In this document: positions 1 through 7,684 of the stretch, piece by piece | How positions within the stretch are numbered: position 1 is the stretch's first letter | Layout of the letters: every line of letters starts with the position of its first letter | The notes under the pieces: model-generated | Databases searched by the model: none | Told to the model about the DNA's origin: nothing | Seen by the model: only the letters and a program-made list of their open reading frames with translations | Program-made: the position numbers and the translations under genes | NCBI GenBank assembly: GCA_964490725.1 | Contig: CAZBDU010000099.1 | Span: forward strand, 1-20,736 | Origin: CAZBDU01 sp964490725 | GTDB taxonomy: Bacteria > Spirochaetota > Spirochaetia > SZUA-6 > DRHE01 | Reading direction: 5' to 3' | Length of the DNA stretch: 20,736 nucleotides

Positions 1-2
1 CC

Positions 3-140
3 CCACAGGGCGTCCTGGCTGTCGTGCCCATGCCTACCCTCTCCATCCCGCCCGTTGCGGATTTCCTGCTTGTCGTTGACGGTTTGCAAAACCCCGGCAA
101 TCTGGGGGCTATCCTGCGCAGCGCGGAGGCGGCGGGCGCG
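3..140 (+). CDS. SpoU/TrmH-family rRNA 2'-O-methyltransferase fragment (broken at both ends)
   Basis: The reading frame is open from the first bases of the window and encodes PQGVLAVV followed by a stretch ending in NPGNLGAILRSAEAAGA (bases 90-140). That ending is motif 1 of the SpoU/TrmH superfamily of SAM-dependent RNA 2'-O-ribose methyltransferases; the Arg of the AILRSAE segment corresponds to the conserved catalytic-region arginine. The family normally continues for another 100 or more residues carrying motifs 2 and 3 of the knotted SAM-binding core. Here the match stops after AAGA and the same frame continues into a MutL-like linker. The gene is therefore a fragment: its start lies outside the window and its end is missing at a join. 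Which SpoU member it is (TrmH, RlmB, TsnR type) cannot be decided from this piece. Confidence 0.7.
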
Positions 141-842
141 CCGGAGGAGCGGGCGCCGTCGGGCGCCTTTCCACCTGCCGCCGGTGGGGAGCTCTGGAGG
201 GAGGTTCCGGCCGGCGGTGAGCCATGGCCGCCCCCGTTGCCCGGGCCGGTGGATGCGGGGCGCCCCCCGGGGGCGGGGGAGCCGCAGGTGGCCGCCGGCT
301 TCCGCTATCGGGGGCAGCTTCTGGGGGTGTTCCTGCTCTTCGAGGCCGGGGAGCGCCTGCTGCTGGTGGACCAGCACGCGGCCCACGAGCGGCTGCTTTT
401 CGAGCAGCTGCTGCGGCGCCCTCCGGCCTCGCAGGAGCTGCTGATGCCGGTGCGCTTCGAGGCCGGCCCGGAGGAGGCGGAGGAGCTGGAAGGGCGTCTC
501 TCGCTGCTGCGGCAGGCGGGAATCGTGGTGGAGCCTCGCGAGCGGGGAGCCTATGAGATCTGTGCCATGCCCGAGGAGCTGCTGGCGGTGGAGGAGGACA
601 GGCTGGTCGAGGCGGTCAAGGCTCAAAGCGCTACCGTGGAGGAGCTCCGCCGGGAGCTTTCGGCCCTGGCCGCCTGCCGGCTGGCCCTGAAGGAGGGGCA
701 GGCGGTGGACGCGGCCACCGCGGGCGAGCTGCTGCGGGGGGCCCTGGCGCTGGAAAACGCCCGCTGCCCGCACGGCCGGCCGGTGTGGGTAGAGATCAGC
801 CGGGAGGAGCTGTACCGCAGGGTGGGAAGGCTTCCGGGGTAG
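141..842 (+). CDS. mutL: DNA mismatch repair protein MutL, C-terminal dimerisation/endonuclease domain (5' truncated)
   Basis: The frame first encodes a Pro/Gly/Ala-rich linker (to about base 280) typical of the MutL inter-domain tether, then the C-terminal domain starting near VAAGFRYRGQLLGVF. The endonuclease signature DQHA-x2-E-x4-E is complete (DQHAAHERLLFE, bases 369-404). An ACR-type motif (AACRLALKEG) and CPHGRP (bases 765-782) are also present. These are the metal- and clamp-associated motifs of MutL proteins that nick DNA themselves, as found in bacteria without MutH. The N-terminal GHKL ATPase domain (about 330 residues) is absent because the frame runs upstream into a TrmH fragment, so no genuine start codon is visible. 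Stop is TAG at 840-842. The strongly GC-rich codon use matches the genes beyond 9.24 kb, not the adjacent oadA-like gene. Confidence 0.85.
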   Translation, partial: PEERAPSGAFPPAAGGELWREVPAGGEPWPPPLPGPVDAGRPPGAGEPQVAAGFRYRGQLLGVFLLFEAGERLLLVDQHAAHERLLFEQLLRRPPASQELLMPVRFEAGPEEAEELEGRLSLLRQAGIVVEPRERGAYEICAMPEELLAVEEDRLVEAVKAQSATVEELRRELSALAACRLALKEGQAVDAATAGELLRGALALENARCPHGRPVWVEISREELYRRVGRLPG

Positions 843-910
843 AGACCGCCTCCGGAGGGCGCGTTGTGCTCATCACCCGACGGTGGCGCCCTGCAGCACC
901 TCTGTTCGGC

Positions 911-2620
911 TCATGCAATGAGCGCAATTTGAGCTCTATCGGGGATCCGCTCACCCTGTCGAACGAAAACCTTCTGCACGACGCCTTCCCGCGGGGCGGT
1001 CACTTCGTTCTCGATCATCATGAGCTCCACTACAGCCACAACCTGTCCCGCTTTCACCTTCTCACCCGCGCGTACCTCCACACGCGTCAGAACTCCCGGC
1101 ACCGGAGCATATACGGTGGTCGCCTGCCGTTTGCGGGCCTCGGTGGCCGGTACGGAAGGCTCGGCTTCTCGGGACGGACGGGAGGTCTGAGTCGGTCGGT
1201 CGGTGTTGGCCTCGGACCTACCCTTCTTGCGCACCCCGATCGTCCCCTCTCCCTTCAAGAATGCAATGCCTTTTTCCAGGCAGGTCGCTGCAATGAAGAC
1301 GTTCTCTTCGGTATCTGGAACTCCCGCAGCGGCCAGCAATGCCCTGGCCGCCGGTATGCCTTTCTTGGGGTCCTCATCGTTCATCTCCAAGGGGCTGCGC
1401 TTGGTGGGGTTGAGCCCGAGCTGTTCGGAGGCAATCTTGACCACCATGGCATCCGGTGCTGCAGGAGTATTGCCGAAGTAACCCAGCACCATCTTGCCGT
1501 ATCCTTCGGCTATTCTTTTCCAGGGGCCGAAAACGACATTGTTCAAGGCCTGCTGGAAGTAGAATTGTGAAACCGGGGTGACCGAGGTGCCAAAACCGCC
1601 TCGCGCCACAACATCGCCCATGGCGTTGATGACCTGGGCGTACTTGTCGAGCATCCCCAGGTCGCGCATCATCTGCGTATTCGCCGTCAGCGCACCTCCG
1701 GGCATCGGTGAAAAGAGTATTATCGGCTCAACCATGGTCGCCTCGGGTGGAACGAAGTATTCTTCCATGCATTTCTTGAACACTTCTTCAACTTCCAGAA
1801 TCTTGTTGATGTCTATGTCCAGACAATACTCCGTCCCTTTCAGGGTATGCCACATGATCACGATGTCCGGTTGGCAGGTCCCTCCGGATACCGGGGCCAG
1901 GGACAGATCGATCCCGTCCACTCCGGCATCCAGAGCAGCCTTGTAAGCCGTAATGCTCGTGCCGGCGGTTTCATGGGTGTGGAAATGAAGATGTGTATTC
2001 TGGGGCAGGTTTTTCCTGGCCAATCGAATCGTCTCATAAACCTTGGAGGGAGCCGAAGTGCCCGAGGCGTCCTTGAAGCAGACCGAATCGAAGGGAACAC
2101 CCGCTTTGAGGATCGCCTTGAGCACCTTCAAGTAGTCTGCCGGGGTGTGCGGGCCTTTGCATCCTGGGGGAAGCTCCATCATGGTCACGCACACCTCATG
2201 TTTCAAGCCGGCTTCCGCGATACTCTCACCGCTGTAGATCAGGTTTTGGACGTCGTTCAGAGCGTCGAAGTTGCGGATCGTTGTGATCCCATGCTTCTTG
2301 AACAGCCGTCCATGCAAGCGAATGATGTCCCGGGGTTGAGAGTCCAGGCCCACTACGTTGATTCCCCTTGCCAGTGTCTGCAAGTTGGCCTCCGGACCTG
2401 CTTTTTCCCTGAAGGCGTCCATCATGGCGAAGGCGTCTTCGTTGCAGTAGAGGTAAAGGGATTGAAACCGTGCTCCTCCGCCTGCCTCGAAATGAGTGAT
2501 TCCCGCCGCGCGGGCCGCCTCTATGGCAGGCAGGAAGTCCCGGGTGAATACCCTGGCTCCGAAAGCAGACTGGAATCCGTCCCGGAAGGCGGTTATCATG
2601 TACTTCACGAGCTTCTTCAT
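911..2620 (-). CDS. Oxaloacetate decarboxylase alpha / pyruvate carboxylase subunit B-like carboxyltransferase with altered biotinyl site
   Basis: This 569-aa protein has an N-terminal HMGL-like TIM-barrel carboxyltransferase domain (about 5-290), a conserved carboxylase domain (about 295-460), a Pro/Ser/Arg linker (about 465-500) and a biotinyl/lipoyl-like domain (about 501-569). The expected metal ligands and carbamylated lysine are visible: Asp14 (FRDGFQS), Lys183 (CFKDASGT), His214/His216 (HFHTHE), and PMPGGALTANT near 306. Such proteins transfer carboxyl between biotin and pyruvate/oxaloacetate. The acceptor motif, normally EAMKMENE, reads ELMMIENE (532-539), so Met535 replaces the biotinylated lysine. 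This protein may therefore depend on biotin carried by another protein or be impaired. Start ATG 2618-2620 is preceded by GAGGGG. No biotin carboxylase or beta/gamma pump subunit lies beside it. Base composition is lower in GC than mutL and the right-hand block. Confidence 0.88.
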   Translation of the reverse strand: MKKLVKYMITAFRDGFQSAFGARVFTRDFLPAIEAARAAGITHFEAGGGARFQSLYLYCNEDAFAMMDAFREKAGPEANLQTLARGINVVGLDSQPRDIIRLHGRLFKKHGITTIRNFDALNDVQNLIYSGESIAEAGLKHEVCVTMMELPPGCKGPHTPADYLKVLKAILKAGVPFDSVCFKDASGTSAPSKVYETIRLARKNLPQNTHLHFHTHETAGTSITAYKAALDAGVDGIDLSLAPVSGGTCQPDIVIMWHTLKGTEYCLDIDINKILEVEEVFKKCMEEYFVPPEATMVEPIILFSPMPGGALTANTQMMRDLGMLDKYAQVINAMGDVVARGGFGTSVTPVSQFYFQQALNNVVFGPWKRIAEGYGKMVLGYFGNTPAAPDAMVVKIASEQLGLNPTKRSPLEMNDEDPKKGIPAARALLAAAGVPDTEENVFIAATCLEKGIAFLKGEGTIGVRKKGRSEANTDRPTQTSRPSREAEPSVPATEARKRQATTVYAPVPGVLTRVEVRAGEKVKAGQVVAVVELMMIENEVTAPREGVVQKVFVRQGERIPDRAQIALIA

Positions 2621-2769
2621 CGACTCAGGATCCCCTCTCGTTCCTCGTGACGGATTCTACCACGCAATCGGCGAATAGCCGGTATTTCCAATCAAGAATA
2701 GATTCGGCCAGGGCAAATAATCAAGCGCAGATCGCAAGGGAAGCAGGAGTCCTCCGGCTGCAGAACCGG

Positions 2770-2798
2770 TTGGCAACACGGGCAACGTGAATTAGACT
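2770..2798 (+). promoter_or_regulatory. Putative sigma-70 type promoter for the tandem kinase-like gene
   Basis: TTGGCA (2770-2775), a 17-base spacer, then TAGACT (2793-2798) matches the -35/-10 consensus at five of six and four of six positions with ideal spacing. The predicted transcript would start near 2805, about 30 bases before the GTG at 2835. The rest of the 2621-2834 divergent gap shows no gene. Confidence 0.4.
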
Positions 2799-2834
2799 GT
2801 ACGGAAATGAAACATTCATGTTCTCATATGCCTT

Positions 2835-4532
2835 GTGGAAGCCCTTCATTCTGAGTTCGAAGACCTGCTCGACCGGTATCCGCCATCCGACGGCTTCGAG
2901 GTCGAAAAGGTACTGGACGTATACTACCTGCACACACAATATGAAAATGGCGATGATCTCTACGTCACCCAATACGGCCTGCCCTTCCTCGAGAACCTGA
3001 ATCCCTGCAACTTCCTCACTGACAGGAACTGGTATGATGAACACTCGATCCGTCTGTCTGGGAGCGGCTGTACATACAAGGTCAGGACAAAAGAAATCAA
3101 CGGCTGGAGCAAGGACCTGGTCGTCAAATGGAACCGCATGGGTCAGGACATTCCAGGAGAGGAGGGGGGAGAGGAGCTCACGGGCGCGGAGTTCAACAGT
3201 CCTTTCGAAGAGTTTTCCCTCGTCATGGAGCTCAGGGACACGCGGTTTGAATCTCCCGGAACGATAATCACACAGAGGCCTCTGGCAATCTACGTGCCTT
3301 GTGAGAGGGTGGAATTGTGGCGTACCGGAAGAAAAGAATACAAGATGCAGACGAAGATCGACGGCCACAAGGACATTCAGCTGGACATGTTCCGCTCCTA
3401 CGTAATGATTTTCGAATGGATAAAGGGAATCGACGCCGCTCGCGCGCGCAGCAAAGACGTAATCGATGAGACTCAGGTGATGCATCTCATTCCCAGAGTC
3501 GCTGAAGAAATGAAGTACAAAGGCTTCCTTGTACGGGACAGCAAGCCCCACCACATAATCATCAAACCCAAGAAGAACGGAACACTGGCAAGAGACAGGA
3601 CGGGCGGAATACTGTACGCAGTGATCGACTACGAGCTGCTCGTGCGGACATCCGCGAGGGAAGACTATATAAGACGTGTCCGACGCATCAGCTACCATCA
3701 GAAACAGAAAGACCGATTTTCAACAATCTGCCGCCATCATGTTCCGCCGCAGCTCAAGATCGTGAACGCACTGGGGGTTGACTATGTTTTCGGTCATGTG
3801 GAGAGCACCGGTGGATTGTTGTGGGTCGTGGGAAGAGATCCGGATCTGTTCGACTATTTCTTGCCTGAGCGATGGGAAACGACACCGCGGACAAAACTGT
3901 CCGAGTTTCATGAGCTGTACCACACGGTAAGCAAAGACCACATACATGTGGTCTGGAAAGTGTCGAAAGTCGGAATCAAGCCGGACATGGATCCCTTCAG
4001 GGAAGACCAGCGCAAGATACTGGAGTACGGATTCAACAGTCCTTTCGAGGAGGTGAGTATCGCCGTCGAGCTCAGCAGAAAAGAGATACGAACGGTATAT
4101 CCACGGGCGATCTACATGATCGGAAAAGGGATCACGATTTCTCCCGCCATCCGCGATACCAGCAGGCACGCCAGGCTCAAAGGTTTGCTGACTCCCGACG
4201 GGACTCCGATATTGAGGGAGAACCACAACTACCTGATCATATGGGGCTATTGGAACGGACCGGATGAAAGGCTTGCCGCCAAGGATGGAGATTATCTGGA
4301 AGGAGTAAACGCTCTGAACGCCTACAGAGGAGGATTGATCTCGGAAGAAGAGTACATCGATCTGTTGAGAGTAAAGAAGGAGAGGTTGGCCGGGGTTGGC
4401 ATCGAGGATCTCAATTTGAGGGGCACGCATCTCCTGCTGTCCCTGAACGAGAAGAACGAGCTGGTAAGGGACAAGGACGGCGTACCGGAGATGAGGATCT
4501 GCAACTTCGAGTTCCTGCACAGGCTGCGGTGA
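2835..4532 (+). CDS. Unrecognised protein with two tandem kinase-like modules, the second probably inactive
   Basis: This 565-aa protein is not a family I can name. Module 1 has a kinase-like layout: a glycine-rich loop (SGSGCTYKV, 75-83), a VVKW lysine (Lys98), a possible helix-C glutamate in FNSPFEEFSLVMEL (120-132), a hinge-like VMIFEWIKG (190-198), VRDSKPHHIII (233-243) resembling the HRDxKPxN catalytic loop, and VIDYE (263-267) in the DFG position. Module 2 (about 300-565) repeats this: FNSPFEEVSIAVEL (400-413), and 527-560 aligns without gaps to 235-268. There Asp235 becomes Asn527, Lys237 becomes Arg529 and Asp265 becomes Asn557. The start is uncertain. An in-frame stop lies at 2808; GTG 2835 is the first usual start, but a better-placed ATG (2818) lies in another frame. 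Low-GC composition sets it apart from the right block. The substrate is unknown. Confidence 0.75.
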   Translation: MEALHSEFEDLLDRYPPSDGFEVEKVLDVYYLHTQYENGDDLYVTQYGLPFLENLNPCNFLTDRNWYDEHSIRLSGSGCTYKVRTKEINGWSKDLVVKWNRMGQDIPGEEGGEELTGAEFNSPFEEFSLVMELRDTRFESPGTIITQRPLAIYVPCERVELWRTGRKEYKMQTKIDGHKDIQLDMFRSYVMIFEWIKGIDAARARSKDVIDETQVMHLIPRVAEEMKYKGFLVRDSKPHHIIIKPKKNGTLARDRTGGILYAVIDYELLVRTSAREDYIRRVRRISYHQKQKDRFSTICRHHVPPQLKIVNALGVDYVFGHVESTGGLLWVVGRDPDLFDYFLPERWETTPRTKLSEFHELYHTVSKDHIHVVWKVSKVGIKPDMDPFREDQRKILEYGFNSPFEEVSIAVELSRKEIRTVYPRAIYMIGKGITISPAIRDTSRHARLKGLLTPDGTPILRENHNYLIIWGYWNGPDERLAAKDGDYLEGVNALNAYRGGLISEEEYIDLLRVKKERLAGVGIEDLNLRGTHLLLSLNEKNELVRDKDGVPEMRICNFEFLHRLR

Positions 4533-4655
4533 GGCGCGGGGGGCCCGCCGCCGGGGGGGCGGCAACCCCCCGCCCCCCCCCCCCCCAGGGGCGCGGCCCG
4601 GAAAAAAGGGGGGTCTAACCCGGGGGGCCCCCCCGGCACCTCAGGTCCGGCGCCT
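4533..4655. other. G/C homopolymer-rich low-complexity stretch, probable assembly join
   Basis: Directly after the TGA of the kinase-like gene the sequence becomes runs of G and C (several of 6-15 bases, including a C run near 4570-4587) with a short GGAAAAAAGG piece, then returns to ordinary sequence near 4656. It has no coding signal. Such runs are typical of poor-quality read ends joined in an assembly, so the linkage between the genes on either side should not be trusted. Confidence 0.7.
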
Positions 4656-4702
4656 GCAAACAGGGCGTGGCTGCTGCGGCTGGCTGCGAACCTGCCCTCG
4701 CG

Positions 4703-5404
4703 CTACTCATCTGCCAAACGATATCCTACGCCGATTTCCGTCATGAGGTACCTCGGCTGCGCCGGGTCTGTCTCAAGCTTGCGCCGGAGATTGGCCATGA
4801 AAACGCGCAGGTACTGCGTTTCACCGAGGCTGCCGGGACCCCACACCTCTCGTAGCAGGGTCTTGTGCGTGAGAACCTTTCCGGCGTTCTTCGCCATTAG
4901 CGCCACCAACCTGTACTCGGTAGGAGTAAGGTGTACTTCTTCGCCGTCGATTGTCACTTGTCGTCTGAGCAGATCCACTCGCAGACTGCCGATAGTCAGC
5001 TCTGGTACTTGTGCTTCGCTGGAATTGGAGACGGCCGCTGCGTGACGGAAGGCAACCCGCATGCGAGCGAGCAACTCTCCCACACCGAACGGTTTTGTCA
5101 GGTAGTCGTCTGCCCCGGCATCGAGCGCCTCCACCTTGGCTCGCTCCTGCCCCCGAGCAGATACGACGATAATCGGCTCGGAAAACCACTGCCTCAGCTC
5201 CTGGATCACGGTCAGGCCATCCATGTCAGGCAGTCCGAGGTCCAATATGATCATATCGGGCACGTGGGAAGCGGCTTGTGAGAGAGCCTCCCGACCTTTG
5301 TCGACCTCCAAGATTCGATATCCCTGCGTTTGAAGAGAGGCCCGGAGGAACTTGCGGATTGGAGGATCGTCCTCGACGACAAGGATCAGTGTGTTGTCGC
5401 TCAC
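4703..5404 (-). CDS. kdpE: KdpE-type response regulator (OmpR family)
   Basis: This 233-aa cytoplasmic regulator has an N-terminal receiver domain (about 5-118: acidic pair Glu11/Asp12/Asp13, phospho-acceptor Asp55 in ILDLGLPD, Lys104) and a C-terminal winged-helix DNA-binding domain (about 135-231). The ending, with YLRVFMANLRRKLE, a DPAQPRYL segment and TEIGVGYRL, is the signature I associate with KdpE rather than other OmpR-family members. Family members receive phosphate from KdpD and activate potassium-uptake genes. GTG (5402-5404) is chosen as start: it follows the kdpD stop TGA (5406-5408) by one base, has GGGGAGAG just upstream, and the receiver domain begins immediately. A longer upstream frame is only read-through across kdpD. 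Translational coupling to kdpD is expected. Downstream lies an apparent join, so further operon members cannot be seen. Confidence 0.93.
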   Translation of the reverse strand: MSDNTLILVVEDDPPIRKFLRASLQTQGYRILEVDKGREALSQAASHVPDMIILDLGLPDMDGLTVIQELRQWFSEPIIVVSARGQERAKVEALDAGADDYLTKPFGVGELLARMRVAFRHAAAVSNSSEAQVPELTIGSLRVDLLRRQVTIDGEEVHLTPTEYRLVALMAKNAGKVLTHKTLLREVWGPGSLGETQYLRVFMANLRRKLETDPAQPRYLMTEIGVGYRLADE

Positions 5405-5405
5405 G

Positions 5406-7400
5406 TCACTCTCCCCGCGGAGCTGCAGGATCCTGCGCCTGCCTGTCGGGGCTCGGAAGAAGGATGCGGAAGATAGCGCCGCCGGCGCTCGCATCGCTCA
5501 CGGATATCTTTCCTTTGTGCGCTTCGACGATTGACTTACATATGGCCAATCCCAGCCCCAGGCCGCGCCGGTCCGCGGTACGATGACCCCCGATCGTGAA
5601 GAACCTTTCGAAAACATGGCTCTGTGCTTCCTTGGGGATCCCCGGACCATTGTCTTCCACTTCGAGGACTACCGCATTGTCATGGCGCAGCGCGCGCACA
5701 TGGATCTGCGATCCTTCCACCGTATAGGTTACGGCATTGTCGAGAATATTCGTCAAAACCTGCTGCATCAGGCTCGCATCCATGAAGGCCAGCAATGGTT
5801 CATCGGGGAGATCTACTCGAATGATGTGCCTGGGAGCGCGCTTCCGCACTCGGCCCACCACACTCGCGATAACCTCCTCGACGACTTCCCATTCTCTTTG
5901 TGCCGACAGGCTGCCGCCCTCCACCCTGGTCAGGCTGAGCAGATTTTCGACCAGTCGCGCCAGCCAATCGGCTTCGTGCAGGATCCCTTTCAAGAGCTCC
6001 TTCCTTGTTTCGGAGCCTATCTCAGCCTCACTCGCCAGAAGCGTGCTTCCGGCACCGGAAATGGCAGTTAGAGGGGTACGCAGGTCATGGGACATTGAAC
6101 GCAGCAGGTTGCTCTGCAGTTTCTCTCTTTCCATCTCCACCCGCATGGTTTCCTGTTCCCGGTTCAAACGCTCGCGATCCAAAGCCAGCGCCAGCTGCGC
6201 AGCGACAGACTCGACAAGGGAACGTTGCTCTCCATCGAGAGGTTCCTTCTGGCAATTCACGCCCAGCACTCCCAGCACCTGCTCCTGGCTGATGAGCGGA
6301 AGATAGTATCCAAGAACGTGGGCAGAAACATCAGTCCCCCTACCGGCCGGCTGCAGGCTCTGGAAGACCCGCCGCGCCGCGTCGACCTCGGATGCTTCGA
6401 CCATCAGCTCTGCCTCATCGCCGCCGAACCCGATGCGATGAAGGTCCGGCCCGCTGCAGCCAGCAGGCAGGTAGCATACTACTCCCTTGTGGACCAGTCC
6501 CCGCAGGTGTTCGAGAGCGGTCGTAACCACGCTGCTTTGTCCCGTAGCGTGGAGAAGGCTCTGGCTGGCCCGGTACAGGATTGCGGTTCGCTGCTCTCGA
6601 AGGGCCGATTGGCTGGCCTCACGCTTCACCCGGGCGGTCAGTTCGCTGGACAAGAGCGCGACCAGAAGCATGACGGGAAAAGTGATCAGATACTGCCGGT
6701 CATTCACCACCAGCGTGAAACGCGGTTCGGTGAACAGGAAGTTGAATGCCAGGACACTTACTGCGGAAGCGCCCAATCCGAGCCAGCGTCCGCCAATAAC
6801 GGAAACGAGAAGCACGCCGAGAAGGAAGATCATTATGATGTTGGCCTCGCTGAATCCGGTGGCGTAGAAGAGCAGTCCAAGTACGTTCACCGTCGCCATA
6901 ATAAGCAGCCCGAGAAGGATTGAGCGGGCATTGGCCGGCCGTAATCGAGATATCATCTGGGATACACGATGCTGGATATCTTCATCTTCGCGGCTGTCCT
7001 GGTCGCTGGGAACCACGTATATGTCCAAGAAGAGCGCACACTCCAGAAGCCGGTCAACAGTATCCTCGGGGGAAATCGACAACGGGCGGCGACGTCCGTA
7101 TTGTCGCCTTCCGATTACGATCTTGCCGATGTGCTTCAACTGGGCGTAGTCCATGATTTCCTCGGCAACGCTTTTTCCCCTGACGGCCACCACCTCCGCG
7201 CCCAACTCTTCTGCCATAAGGAGATGCTCCCGCAGACGCTCGTGCTCCTTCGCCGTTTCCGCGTTGCCTTCCTTTTCCACATGCAGTGCAACCCACTTGA
7301 CCTTCAATACTCCAGCCATCCTGGCGCCGGTACGGATGACCCGTTCAGAGGTCGGAGCCGAGCCAACACACACCAGCAGGCTTTCGTTGCAGGCTATCAT
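5406..7400 (-). CDS. kdpD: KdpD-type sensor histidine kinase lacking the N-terminal KdpD sensor domain
   Basis: This 664-aa membrane kinase has a universal-stress-like domain (about 7-132), a DUF4118 four-helix membrane region (about 158-256, with FTEPRFTLVVNDRQYL), a GAF-like domain (about 270-405), HisKA with phospho-acceptor His438 in SMSHDLRTPLTA, and HATPase_c (N box LTNILDNAV, G1 VEDNGPGIP, F box VFERFF, G2 RRGLGLGLAI). Classical KdpD is about 895 aa and begins with a roughly 210-residue KdpD domain carrying a Walker A motif; that domain is absent. ATG 7398-7400 is chosen because GAAGGGGA lies seven bases upstream and the USP domain begins at once. The frame stays open to a TTG at 7493, but that extension has no domain similarity. 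Neighbours are kdpE (one-base gap) and divergent trkH, with no kdpFABC, so its likely job is control of Trk uptake. Confidence 0.9.
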   Translation of the reverse strand: MIACNESLLVCVGSAPTSERVIRTGARMAGVLKVKWVALHVEKEGNAETAKEHERLREHLLMAEELGAEVVAVRGKSVAEEIMDYAQLKHIGKIVIGRRQYGRRRPLSISPEDTVDRLLECALFLDIYVVPSDQDSREDEDIQHRVSQMISRLRPANARSILLGLLIMATVNVLGLLFYATGFSEANIIMIFLLGVLLVSVIGGRWLGLGASAVSVLAFNFLFTEPRFTLVVNDRQYLITFPVMLLVALLSSELTARVKREASQSALREQRTAILYRASQSLLHATGQSSVVTTALEHLRGLVHKGVVCYLPAGCSGPDLHRIGFGGDEAELMVEASEVDAARRVFQSLQPAGRGTDVSAHVLGYYLPLISQEQVLGVLGVNCQKEPLDGEQRSLVESVAAQLALALDRERLNREQETMRVEMEREKLQSNLLRSMSHDLRTPLTAISGAGSTLLASEAEIGSETRKELLKGILHEADWLARLVENLLSLTRVEGGSLSAQREWEVVEEVIASVVGRVRKRAPRHIIRVDLPDEPLLAFMDASLMQQVLTNILDNAVTYTVEGSQIHVRALRHDNAVVLEVEDNGPGIPKEAQSHVFERFFTIGGHRTADRRGLGLGLAICKSIVEAHKGKISVSDASAGGAIFRILLPSPDRQAQDPAAPRGE

Positions 7401-7501
7401 GCACGCGTCCCCTTCAGGCGGAGGCAATAAGACATTGACCTCGAGCCGCCTGGCTCCACCGGGCGGAAGACCCGGCCACGGCTGCACGAACAAAGTCGCA
7501 T
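7397..7501 (-). CDS. Possible 34-aa leader peptide translationally coupled to kdpD
   Basis: An ATG at 7499-7501 opens a 34-codon frame (MRLCSCSRGRVFRPVEPGGS and on) whose TGA overlaps the kdpD ATG as ATGA (7397-7400). AGGAG lies nine bases upstream and a plausible promoter sits just before it, giving a leader of about 15 bases. The peptide is basic with three cysteines and resembles nothing I know. The short length means the frame could be chance; the combination of promoter, ribosome-binding site and ATGA overlap is what supports it. Confidence 0.35.
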   Translation of the reverse strand: MRLCSCSRGRVFRPVEPGGSRSMSYCLRLKGTRA

Positions 7502-7522
7502 GCGAGGTTTCTCCTGTTGGAC

Positions 7523-7551
7523 ATCGTATCTGGATGAAAGTGTTGGATCAA
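7523..7551 (-). promoter_or_regulatory. Putative promoter for the leader ORF and kdpDE
   Basis: On the minus strand TTGATC (7551-7546), 17 bases, then TACGAT (7528-7523). The predicted start near 7516 falls just upstream of the AGGAG of the leader ORF. Both hexamers match consensus at four of six positions and the spacing is ideal. Confidence 0.4.
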
Positions 7552-7684
7552 CTATTCGTTCAGGACGGGCCGGCAGCGCGGGTCCCGCCGGCGCCGAGCA
7601 GGCTCGTCACGTTCACCATGTGTGTCTTCGCGATGCCTGGAGTAGCGAGGGACTATTGCGAAGTAAACTTGACATAATGATTGC

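Noticed and set aside
4322..4639. A proline/glycine-rich minus-strand frame spanning the G/C runs.
   Set aside because: It is produced by the homopolymer junk and by antisense reading of the kinase-like gene.
7605..7664. A 19-codon minus-strand frame starting MVNVTSLLGAGG upstream of kdpD, considered as a KdpF-like peptide.
   Set aside because: It is too short and not hydrophobic enough for KdpF, has no ribosome-binding site, and no kdpABC follows.
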